DNA of 64,000 nucleotides from Sphingomonas sp. PP-CE-3G-477 (GTDB lineage: Bacteria; Pseudomonadota; Alphaproteobacteria; Sphingomonadales; Sphingomonadaceae). The stretch is taken from positions 1,054,001 through 1,118,000 of the forward strand of contig NZ_QAOF01000001.1 of assembly GCF_003050745.1 (NCBI RefSeq). The letters are read 5' to 3'. Below the pieces are notes generated by a model, which searched no databases, was not told where the DNA came from, and worked only from the letters and a program-made list of their open reading frames with translations. Both the position numbers and the translations under genes were made by a program. Positions 56,972 to 64,000 of the stretch are shown here, piece by piece. How positions within the stretch are numbered: position 1 is the stretch's first letter; the number at the start of each line of letters is the position of its first letter.

Positions 56972-59290
56972 ATGACGGCGGCAACGAATTCACAAGTGAT
57001 TTCAAAGGCAATTTCACGGCGGGCGATGATGATGGGCGCAGCGGCGGTGACGGCGTGGGCCGCCAGTCCCGCACGCGCGCTGCTTCAGCAGGTGAGGGGT
57101 GGTGCCGCGGCGCTGCCCGCATCGGTCGAGGCGCTGATCGGTCGGATGACGGTCGTCGACAAGGCCGGCCAGTTGACGCTGATGGCCGCTGCCTGGGCCG
57201 GGGGTGCGGCGACGTCACTCAATCCGGCCGGCGGAACCGCCAGCTTCGATAGTCAACTCGCCGACGTCAGAGCCGGGCGGCTCGGCGGCGTGTTCAACGG
57301 CAATGGCGCGGTCATGGCTCAGCGGATGCAGACCGTGGCCATGCGCGAGTCGCGGCTGAAGATCCCGCTGCTGTTCGCCGCCGACGTCATCCACGGCCTG
57401 CGCACCGTGTTCCCGGTACCGCTCGCCGAAGCCGCCAGTTTCGATACGGAGTTGGCGCGGCGCACCGCGCGCGCCGCGGGCGCCGAGGCAGCGGCGTCCG
57501 GCATCGACTGGACCTTCGCACCGATGGTCGACATCGCCCACGACGCGCGCTGGGGGCGCGGCGTGGAGGGCGCCGGCGAGGACGTGCTGCTCGGCACGAT
57601 GATGGCAGCGGCACGCGTCCGCGGGTTCCAGGGCGAGCGCGGGCTCGCGGCACCCGATGCGGTCGCGTCGTGCGCCAAGCATTTTGCCGCCTATGGCGCG
57701 GCCGAGGCTGGCCTCGACTACAACTCGGTCGACATTTCCGAGCGCACGCTGCGCGAAACGTATTTTCCGCCGTTCCAGTCCGCCTTCGCTGCGGGATCGC
57801 CGACGGTCATGGCCTCGTTCAACGAGATCAACGGCGTCCCCGCCACCGCCAATCCCTGGCTGCTGACCGATGTGCTCCGCCGCGAATGGGGTTTCGACGG
57901 GCTGGTCGTCTCCGATTATACCGGCGACGAGGAACTGATCGCGCACGGCTTCGCCGCTGACGCGCGCGAGGCTACCAAGCTCGCCTTCATGGCTGGCGTC
58001 GACATGAGCATGCAGAGCGGCTTCTACCTCAAGCACCTCCCCGATCTCGTGGCGTCGGGTGACGTGCCGATGGCGCGGCTCGACGAAGCCGTTCGTCGTG
58101 TCCTCGCCCTGAAAGTACAGCTGGGACTGTTCGACGACCCTTTTCGCCGGATCGATCCACGCCGCGAGAAGACCCGCATCCGCACGCGTGAGAGCCTCGC
58201 GCTCGCGCGTGAAGCCGGCGCGAAGTCGATCGTCATGCTCAAGAACGACGGCGGCCTGTTGCCGCTGCCGCGCGCGGGCAAGCGGATCGCGCTGATCGGT
58301 CCGTTCGCAGCCGGACAGCACGACTTGATCGGACCGTGGAACGTCTATGGTACCGATGCGGAGGCGGTCGACCTCGCAACCGGAGTCCGCGCGACCGTCG
58401 CGGATCCGTCGCTGGTCAGTGTCGCGCTCGGATCGGGCATCGATGGTTCGCTGGCCGGGGGCATCCCCGCGGCGGTCGCTGCCGCGCAAGCCGCCGATAT
58501 CGTCCTGCTCGCGATCGGCGAGAGCCAGCGGATGTCGGGTGAGGCACAATCGCGCGCCGACATCGTCATCCCCCTCGCACAGATGGCGCTGGTCGACGCG
58601 ATCACGGCCACTGGCAAGCCGATCGTCGTCCTGCTCCGGACCGGCCGCGCGCTGGCGCTCAGGGGGGCGGTGCTCGACGCGCCGGCGATTCTCGTCACCT
58701 GGTTCCTCGGCTCGCAGGACGGCCCGGCGATCGCGGACATAGTGTTCGGCAAGACCGGACCGTCCGCGCGCCTGCCGGTCTCGTTCCCGCATGCGACCGG
58801 GCAGGAGCCCTATCACTACGACCACAAGAGCACCGGCCGTCCCAATCCGCCGGGCCCGCTCGTCGAATACAAGGCACATTACCGCGAATTCGCCAACGAC
58901 GCGCTGTTCGCGTTCGGTCACGGCCTGACCTATGGCGCGATCGGGTATTCGGGTCTCGAACTCGGCACCGGGATCATGGCGAGCGACGGCGTGCTGACCG
59001 TGCGCGCGACGATCGCGAACACCGGCACGCGGGCGGCGGAAGAAACGGTCCAGCTCTACATCCGCGATGTGGCCGCCAGCATCACCCGGCCGGTGCGCGA
59101 ACTGAAGGCCTTCCGGAAGATCGCGCTGAAACCCGGCGAGCGGCAGGTCGTGGCGTTCACGCTCCGTCGCAGCGACCTGCTGTTCGTCGGCCGTGATCTC
59201 AAGCCGACCGTCGAGCCCGGCCGGTTCCAGGTCTGGATCGCACCGTCGGCACAAGCCGAAGGCGTCTCAGGGCAGTTTACGCTGGCCTGA
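56972..59290 (+). CDS. bglX: GH3-family beta-glucosidase, Tat-exported
   Basis: A 772-residue periplasmic glycosidase. The Tat-like signal (SRRAMMMG) spans about residues 1-40. Domains: GH3 barrel (60-380), alpha/beta sandwich (about 400-610) and fibronectin III-like end (690-770). The nucleophile is D315 in VVSDYTGDEE, and CAKHFAAYG is the conserved KHF substrate motif. It lacks none of the usual parts of the BglX type. GGGGAT upstream favours the ATG at 56972; 56954 is possible. It would release glucose from oligosaccharides made by the GH144 enzyme. Its tail overlaps the transporter gene by 14 bp, convergently. Confidence 0.88.
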   Translation: MTAATNSQVISKAISRRAMMMGAAAVTAWAASPARALLQQVRGGAAALPASVEALIGRMTVVDKAGQLTLMAAAWAGGAATSLNPAGGTASFDSQLADVRAGRLGGVFNGNGAVMAQRMQTVAMRESRLKIPLLFAADVIHGLRTVFPVPLAEAASFDTELARRTARAAGAEAAASGIDWTFAPMVDIAHDARWGRGVEGAGEDVLLGTMMAAARVRGFQGERGLAAPDAVASCAKHFAAYGAAEAGLDYNSVDISERTLRETYFPPFQSAFAAGSPTVMASFNEINGVPATANPWLLTDVLRREWGFDGLVVSDYTGDEELIAHGFAADAREATKLAFMAGVDMSMQSGFYLKHLPDLVASGDVPMARLDEAVRRVLALKVQLGLFDDPFRRIDPRREKTRIRTRESLALAREAGAKSIVMLKNDGGLLPLPRAGKRIALIGPFAAGQHDLIGPWNVYGTDAEAVDLATGVRATVADPSLVSVALGSGIDGSLAGGIPAAVAAAQAADIVLLAIGESQRMSGEAQSRADIVIPLAQMALVDAITATGKPIVVLLRTGRALALRGAVLDAPAILVTWFLGSQDGPAIADIVFGKTGPSARLPVSFPHATGQEPYHYDHKSTGRPNPPGPLVEYKAHYREFANDALFAFGHGLTYGAIGYSGLELGTGIMASDGVLTVRATIANTGTRAAEETVQLYIRDVAASITRPVRELKAFRKIALKPGERQVVAFTLRRSDLLFVGRDLKPTVEPGRFQVWIAPSAQAEGVSGQFTLA

Positions 59291-60605
59291 ACCCCGACAG
59301 CGTATCGCGGCGAAGTGGGATGGCGATCACCGCCACCAGCATCGCCGCGATCAGCACCGCGGGCCCGGCGAGCATCAGCCAGCGGATCGCGTGCAGGCTA
59401 GCCGCGCCTTGCACTGCGCCGGCTACGAAGCCGTTCGCCTGATACACCGCGCCGATCGCAAACCCCGCGCCCGCCAGCGCGATTTTCTGCACGAGCGCAA
59501 ACGTGCCGAACGCCAATGCCTCGACCCGCTTGCCGGTACGCGCTTCGTCCCAGTCGACCGCGTCGGGCAGCAGCGTCCATGCGGCGAGCGCAAATCCTAT
59601 GAACACCCCCTGCATCGCCAGCAGGAATGCGGCGGTTCCCATGCTGTCGGGGGCCGCGATCAGCGCGAACACGGCCGGCAACACCAGAGCCAATGCGCCC
59701 GCACCGATCCACGCGACGCGCGCGCCACAAGCACGGGCCAGCGCAGTCCAGACCGGCACGGCGATGAGGCTGGCGAGCGCCATGCCGGCTAGCGCGCGCG
59801 GTCCGCCCGAGGTGTCGAGCAGGACGTAGCGGAAGAAGTACAGCACCGACTGAGAGGTCAGCGCGGTCGCCGCGCCACCCAAAGCGGCGGCGATGTTGAG
59901 CGCTACGAACGCCCGGTTGCGTGCGAGCGTCGCCAGTCCGGCGCTGATGGTGGGGCGATCGACGGGAAGGGCAGCGGGAATTGGCTCGGGAACGCGCCAC
60001 GCCATGATCGCGAGCATCGGCACGCCGAATGCGGCAAGCAGCGCGCTCGCTGCGCCATAGCTGCCCATCCGCTCTGCCAGCCAGGGCAGGGCCAGCGCGA
60101 CGAGTGCAGCGGCGGCCGAGCCGAACCCCATCCGCCAGCCGGCCACCAGCGACCGCTCCCGACTGGTCCGCGCCACGCGCGTCGTCCACGCCGCGTACGG
60201 AATATTGGTGAACGCGTAGAGCGTCCGGAACAGCAATTGTGTAGCCAATGCCCATTTCGCAGCCCCCGCCGGTACCGCGAACATCGCAGCGAACGCCAGG
60301 CCCAACGGCAACGCGCCCCATCCGACGAGTTGACGATATGAAAGCCGCATCCGCTCCGCCGCCGCGCCTGCGAGGAAATCCGCGGCGCCGTCCCATATCG
60401 CGCCGATCATGAAGATCAGCCCGGCGGTGGCAGGCGGCAACGCCAGCGTGTCCATGTAGAAGAACAGCAGGTAAAGGCTGATCGCCTGCCAATACAGATT
60501 GAACGCGAAGTCGCCGGCACTGAACAGCACGAGTGTCCGGCTCGGGATTGCACGTTTGCCGGGAAAGGCAGCCGTATCAGACCGTCGTTGCGATATCTCG
60601 TTCAT
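59277..60605 (-). CDS. GPH/MelB-type sugar:cation symporter (MFS)
   Basis: A 442-residue inner-membrane transporter with about 12 transmembrane segments and the GPH-family features near the N-terminus (DFAFNLYWQAISLYLLFFYM and GAIWDGAADFLAG) that bind cation and sugar in MelB. The ATG at 60605 omits 19 upstream codons with no transport signal. It is convergent with the GH3 gene and would take up the released glucose or disaccharide. The specificity is inferred only from the locus. Confidence 0.85.
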   Translation of the reverse strand: MNEISQRRSDTAAFPGKRAIPSRTLVLFSAGDFAFNLYWQAISLYLLFFYMDTLALPPATAGLIFMIGAIWDGAADFLAGAAAERMRLSYRQLVGWGALPLGLAFAAMFAVPAGAAKWALATQLLFRTLYAFTNIPYAAWTTRVARTSRERSLVAGWRMGFGSAAAALVALALPWLAERMGSYGAASALLAAFGVPMLAIMAWRVPEPIPAALPVDRPTISAGLATLARNRAFVALNIAAALGGAATALTSQSVLYFFRYVLLDTSGGPRALAGMALASLIAVPVWTALARACGARVAWIGAGALALVLPAVFALIAAPDSMGTAAFLLAMQGVFIGFALAAWTLLPDAVDWDEARTGKRVEALAFGTFALVQKIALAGAGFAIGAVYQANGFVAGAVQGAASLHAIRWLMLAGPAVLIAAMLVAVIAIPLRRDTLSGFRPA

Positions 60606-60968
60606 CGTCGGTAGGCATCCGACGAGCTTTTCGGGATACGCCGGCCGGGATGGCAGGCGCATCGGGCGAGCGTGACAAACTCGGTCGAGCTGCCCTTGAT
60701 GGATCTACCCGGACTTGGCGCACTTGGGCGACGAACTTCGAGCAGCGGGACCAAGGGCCACGATTTTACCAAGGGCAAGGCGTGCTCCTCCTATCTCAGC
60801 CCCGAGTAGCACAGACCGGCAGGCCTCCCGACAACCGATCGGCGCTGACCGCTAACGGGTCCGTTGGACAGGAGATATGATTGGTTTTGCGACGACCGCA
60901 TAACGCGACCGTCCGTTGCGGCGGAATGGGGGGAGTATGCAGTGTCAGCGCGTCGACGGGGCGGTGTT
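60606..60968. other. Intergenic region without supported gene
   Basis: A 363-bp gap upstream of the sugar transporter and downstream of the two-component genes. An 8-codon frame at 60876-60902 has a good AGGAG site but ends at once and has no partner downstream on its strand. The larger plus frame starting at 60864 is antisense to the next gene. No terminator hairpin with a T-tract was found. Confidence 0.35.
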
Positions 60969-61358
60969 TTATCGATCGGTCGCCGGGAGCGCGACAGCGT
61001 CGCAGCCCTTCACTCGCCAGCCGTCCCACCGCGTGACGAGATCGCGTGCGTCCCGAGACATCGCCGCATCGAACGGATCCGCGTCGATCCGCTTCGCCTG
61101 CCGCTCAATCATTGCCAACCATTTTGCCCGGACCGCATCGACGTCGCGGGGCAGTATATACCGATGCCACAGCCGCGCGACCCGACGTTCGGCGAACAAG
61201 CGTTCCAGTACGTCGTGGGTAAGTTCGAGCGGCAGGCCAGGATCGAGCCGCCGCAACTCGCCGACCATGTGCGACGGATAGATTTCGCGCCGCGTCGCCA
61301 ACAAATCCAGGATGGCGTCTTCGATCAGCGTTTCGTCTTCTGCGGTCCTGATCGGCAT
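60969..61358 (-). CDS. Conserved small protein of unknown function
   Basis: A 129-residue soluble protein that I do not recognise. It is helical and charged, with an N-terminal acidic segment (EDETLIEDAILDLLATRREI) and a winged-helix-like pattern in the middle (LTHDVLERLFAERRVARLWH), which could be a small DNA- or protein-binding domain. It lies 23 bp after the response regulator gene on the same strand, so it is probably part of that operon. The long upstream frame to 61709 is shadow of the regulator gene. Confidence 0.65.
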   Translation of the reverse strand: MPIRTAEDETLIEDAILDLLATRREIYPSHMVGELRRLDPGLPLELTHDVLERLFAERRVARLWHRYILPRDVDAVRAKWLAMIERQAKRIDADPFDAAMSRDARDLVTRWDGWRVKGCDAVALPATDR

Positions 61359-61381
61359 AGAAGCTCCGGCAAGGGGGATGG

Positions 61382-61990
61382 TCACCGCGCGAGCGCGATC
61401 AATTGGGCAAGTCCGTTGGTGCCGGTCTTGGCGACGATCGCGGCACGGTGATCCTCGATCGTCTTGGGGCTGAGAGTGAGGAGGTCGGCGACCGCCTTGT
61501 TGCTGTGTCCCTGAACGAGCAGATCGAACACCTGCCGCTCGCGCCCGGACAGCGCCGCGGTACGGGCGCGGATGTCGCGCTGGCGCCGCGACCAGGCGAC
61601 CCCCTCGTCGACCGCGGCGAGCAAGCGGAGTTCGTCGAGCGGCTTCTCCAGATAATCTAGGCCGCCGTGGCGACGTACCGAATCCACCGCATGGGTGGTC
61701 GTCGGCCAAGCCGTCATGAAGACGATCGCGACGGCGGGATCGATTGCGCGCAGACGGTCGGCAAACCCGAAACCATCGAGATCGCCCATCATGATGTCGG
61801 TGACGATGCAGTGCGCTGGCGCGTCGGTGTAGACGGACAGCAACGGCGCAGGGTCCAGAAAAGGCTTTGCAGCATGACCGTGGCGCACGAGCAGCCGCGC
61901 AACCGCCGCGCCTAGATCGCGGTCGTCATCGACGACGTAGACGACTGCACCATCTGGTCCAGCAGCGCTCTGATTGGCGCGCAGGGTCAT
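61382..61990 (-). CDS. FixJ-type two-component response regulator
   Basis: A 202-residue regulator with an N-terminal receiver (about 15-130) with acidic pocket VDDDRD, phosphoacceptor D65 in TDIMMGD and conserved lysine in YLEKPLDE, followed by a LuxR-type helix-turn-helix (about 142-200, LSGRERQVFDLLVQG). The start at 61990 overlaps the kinase stop (ATGA). It is the partner of the kinase upstream and should activate or repress genes after phosphorylation. Confidence 0.9.
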   Translation of the reverse strand: MTLRANQSAAGPDGAVVYVVDDDRDLGAAVARLLVRHGHAAKPFLDPAPLLSVYTDAPAHCIVTDIMMGDLDGFGFADRLRAIDPAVAIVFMTAWPTTTHAVDSVRRHGGLDYLEKPLDELRLLAAVDEGVAWSRRQRDIRARTAALSGRERQVFDLLVQGHSNKAVADLLTLSPKTIEDHRAAIVAKTGTNGLAQLIALAR

Positions 61991-63663
61991 GCAACGGCTC
62001 CTACAAGTTGCAGCGAAAGCGTCGCGCGTACGGTGCCGTCGCCGTCGGTGACCCGGTCGAGCGTACCGCCATGCGCTTCGATGATCGCGCGCGCCACCAG
62101 GGCACCGACGCCCATTCCGGGCTGCGGTCCTCGACGGTCGGGGCACCGGTTCGCGACCGTCACCTCAAGCTGGTCGTCGTGGCGGCGGGCCGACAACGTC
62201 ACACGACCGTCGCACGCCTGAACGGCATTGCGGACGAGATTGACGATCGCCTGCGCCAGCTCGATCTCTTGCCCCATGATGATGAAGTCGGGATCGACGG
62301 GCGCGATCTCCAGCACGACCCGTGCGGCTTTCGCCTCGGCATGGGTCAGTGCGGAAACGGTCTCGATCAGCGCGGAAACGGGTAGAGCGCTCGGCTCGTC
62401 GACCGACCTGCCCCCGAAACGGCGCAGGCGACGCACGAGCGTCGATAGCGCAGCGGCCTTGCGATCGATGATGGCGGCGGTTTGCGCGATGTCCGGATCG
62501 GTGGAGACAGTGATTTCGTGAAGGTGCTTGGCCTCGATTGCCAGTGTCGAGAGCGGTTGACTGATCTCGTGGATCACCGCGACCGACATCGCGCGCAACG
62601 TTTTCAAGCGCTCGGCCTGGAACAGCATGCGATCGCGGCGCGACAAGGCTATCTGCGCGCGAACCTGCGCATCGGCGAAGCTGCCGGCGAGATACCCGAC
62701 GACCACGATCGACGCGAGGCTCATGTGAAATTCCAGCCGGTCTGCGAGTGGCATGTCGCTGGCGGTATAAGGTAGCACCATCGCGGCGACGATCAGGATG
62801 GCCAACCAGCCCATGGTGCGCCCGAAGCGCAGCCCGATCCACGCTACCGCCAGCAAGGCAGGGGTAGCGGGGACGCCGAGGCCGATATGCGCGAGCAGCA
62901 TGCTTGCCGCGATCGCCACGCCGAGAACGACGCCGGCCTCGCCGAGCACGGCAAGCTGGCGCAGCGCCGGCCGATGCAGCGACAGCCGCCCGTCCTGTAC
63001 CGCCTGGGTCGCCCAAAGCAGCGGCGGGGCGATCAGCAACACGCCGAGCAGGTCGCCAACCGCAAATCCGGTCAGTGATGCGATGGTCTGGCGGAGGCCC
63101 ACGACCCCGGTAAGCTCGGGACTGAGCAACGACCAGGGGAGTGCGACGAGCGCCACCGCCATGGGCGCGGAGACGGCCGCGAGACCGAGCGGCATCGGTG
63201 CAACGCCGAGGCTGGAGTGCGAGCGCGCGGCGACAAAGCGGACCAGCCAGACGACGAGGCCGTAGACTAGCCCGGGACGTGCGACCCCCACGGCGGCGGC
63301 GAGCCAGTCCGGATGCCCCGGCACGATGATCCCCGCGGCAGTTTGCACCGCCAACTCCGTGGCGACGATGGACAGCGTCAACCGCGGTCCACGGCTCCAT
63401 AACAGCGCGATACGGACACCCGCCGCGGGATAGAGCAGCGAGTAATAGCCCTGACCGCCCCAGCCCGCTGCAACATGGTGCGCGATCACGAAGGCTACGG
63501 CATAACCGACCAGCCACGGCAGATCGGCCGGTCTCGGTACCGCTGCATGAACTGCGGCGCGTATCGCGAGCGGGGTGGGGAGACGAAGCGCAGGCATCGC
63601 CGCCTGCCTAGCCGCATCCGGTCTTCGAAGACTATCGGGGAAATTCCCGGATTCCGTGTCCAC
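61987..63663 (-). CDS. MASE1-like membrane sensor histidine kinase
   Basis: A 558-residue kinase with about eight to nine transmembrane segments (45-335) resembling MASE1, then a dimerisation helix with phosphorylated H365 in VIHEISQPLS, the N-box NLVRNAVQA and a shortened glycine-rich ATP lid (GMGVGALVARAIIEAHGG). The usual DxG before the lid is degenerate here (PDRRGPQPG). An internal ATG at 63597 is an alternative start. It is coupled to the FixJ-type regulator. The MASE1 region senses an unknown signal at the membrane. Confidence 0.85.
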   Translation of the reverse strand: MDTESGNFPDSLRRPDAARQAAMPALRLPTPLAIRAAVHAAVPRPADLPWLVGYAVAFVIAHHVAAGWGGQGYYSLLYPAAGVRIALLWSRGPRLTLSIVATELAVQTAAGIIVPGHPDWLAAAVGVARPGLVYGLVVWLVRFVAARSHSSLGVAPMPLGLAAVSAPMAVALVALPWSLLSPELTGVVGLRQTIASLTGFAVGDLLGVLLIAPPLLWATQAVQDGRLSLHRPALRQLAVLGEAGVVLGVAIAASMLLAHIGLGVPATPALLAVAWIGLRFGRTMGWLAILIVAAMVLPYTASDMPLADRLEFHMSLASIVVVGYLAGSFADAQVRAQIALSRRDRMLFQAERLKTLRAMSVAVIHEISQPLSTLAIEAKHLHEITVSTDPDIAQTAAIIDRKAAALSTLVRRLRRFGGRSVDEPSALPVSALIETVSALTHAEAKAARVVLEIAPVDPDFIIMGQEIELAQAIVNLVRNAVQACDGRVTLSARRHDDQLEVTVANRCPDRRGPQPGMGVGALVARAIIEAHGGTLDRVTDGDGTVRATLSLQLVGAVA

Positions 63664-63791
63664 GGCGCGCTGCGGTGATTTAGCCGAGCCACGGTCAACG
63701 GAGGTGGGAAGCCGATCCGTTCCGATGTGGGCCCGCTGCCGAAACTGCCCGCTGGACCGTCCACCTTAGGCGATAATGCCGAACGATAATC

Positions 63792-63806
63792 GCGGTATCA
63801 TACCGC
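63792..63806. promoter_or_regulatory. 15-bp palindrome upstream of the final gene
   Basis: GCGGTATCATACCGC has two perfect 7-bp arms around one central base. It lies 71 bp before the ATG of the partial gene at 63877 and 129 bp from the divergent kinase gene, in an AT-richer patch. A regulator binding site is plausible. Confidence 0.45.
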
Positions 63807-63876
63807 CTACATCCCAACGGATGTCGCTCTAAGCTTCTCGCGCACGAACCACCGTGTGTGAAGAAGGACGTCGTTT

Positions 63877-64000
63877 ATGACAATCGAGTTTGCTCCTGTT
63901 GTTCCAGCGGACGAAAACGGGTCGCGACATGGAACCGTGACCGAACCCCTCCGCGTGCCGCTAGGCCAGCAGCCGTTTGCCTATGTGGATTTGGAAACGC
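63877..64000 (+). CDS. 5' part of an unidentified gene, cut by the window end
   Basis: An open frame of 41 codons runs from the ATG at 63877 to the edge. AAGGA (63864-63868) is 8 bases upstream, a good ribosome site. The protein begins MTIEFAPVVPADENGSRHGT and is polar, with no signal peptide or membrane segment so far. Codon use is less GC-rich than the neighbours. No family can be named from this fragment. It is divergent from the sensor kinase gene. Confidence 0.6.
   Translation, partial: MTIEFAPVVPADENGSRHGTVTEPLRVPLGQQPFAYVDLET

Noticed and set aside
60876..60902. Eight-codon leader-like frame with AGGAG site
   Set aside because: No gene follows on the plus strand that it could regulate.
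60864..61451. 195-codon plus frame opposite the small unknown protein
   Set aside because: Starts in the gap without a ribosome site and is antisense over most of its length.

Overview
The window looks like the chromosome of a high-GC alphaproteobacterium of the Sphingomonas type. This rests on the dense high-GC coding, three large TonB-dependent receptors paired with degradative enzymes, PaaI thioesterases, a FixJ-like regulator and a 26-bp GC-rich inverted repeat. No rRNA, tRNA or other taxonomic marker is present, so the genus is inferred. I saw no CRISPR array, insertion sequence or prophage.

Layout. 1-5141: end of a TonB receptor, a Tat-exported GH2 glycosidase and an S9B peptidase. 5160-10402: a histidine acid phosphatase (phytase type), a TonB receptor and a secreted endonuclease/exonuclease/phosphatase-fold protein, probably for scavenging organic phosphate. 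10472-20135: an organosulfur locus with two arms. The minus arm encodes a LysR regulator, SsuC, SsuB, a cysteine-dioxygenase-type cupin, a three-domain rhodanese and SsuD. The plus arm encodes a DszC/SfnB-like flavoprotein, a 2-hydroxyacid dehydrogenase, a class II aldolase and the SsuA-like binding protein. 20248-27306: metal and stress genes, including an Mg-type P-ATPase, a UPF0104 membrane protein, a GNAT acetyltransferase, a cysteine-containing unknown and a copper P1B ATPase.

27654-44825 is the most interesting part: a rearranged Pel exopolysaccharide locus facing a complete type I secretion system (ABC exporter, HlyD-type adaptor, TolC). PelF, PelE, PelD, PelB, PelA and PelG are recognisable, but PelB is two genes, PelD stops after its GAF domain, PelA is only its glycoside hydrolase domain, and no PelC is visible. 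The remaining PelA-type domains (Rossmann-like, deacetylase, beta-sandwich) lie in the first gene of the operon, a 1132-residue protein with no signal peptide that carries a cadherin-like domain, RTX calcium repeats and a type I secretion tail. The neighbouring secretion system is its obvious exporter. The prediction is a Pel-like polymer that is deacetylated outside the cell, rather than in the periplasm, by a calcium-binding enzyme.

45047-50925: small exported proteins, a VirK-like protein, two paralogous PaaI thioesterases, an MHYT-GGDEF-EAL protein and a coupled GAF protein, so cyclic-di-GMP turnover is encoded near the Pel locus. 51170-60605: a glucan utilisation locus with a GH144-type enzyme, a TonB receptor, a LacI regulator, a GH3 beta-glucosidase and a GPH-type sugar transporter. 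A perfect 16-bp palindrome (56866-56881) lies between the divergent lacI and GH3 genes. 60969-63663: a MASE1-like sensor kinase, a FixJ-type response regulator and a small unknown. The window ends inside a new plus-strand gene at 63877.

Many gene junctions are 4-bp start/stop overlaps (ATGA, GTGA, TTGA). These decided many starts and indicate long translationally coupled operons.
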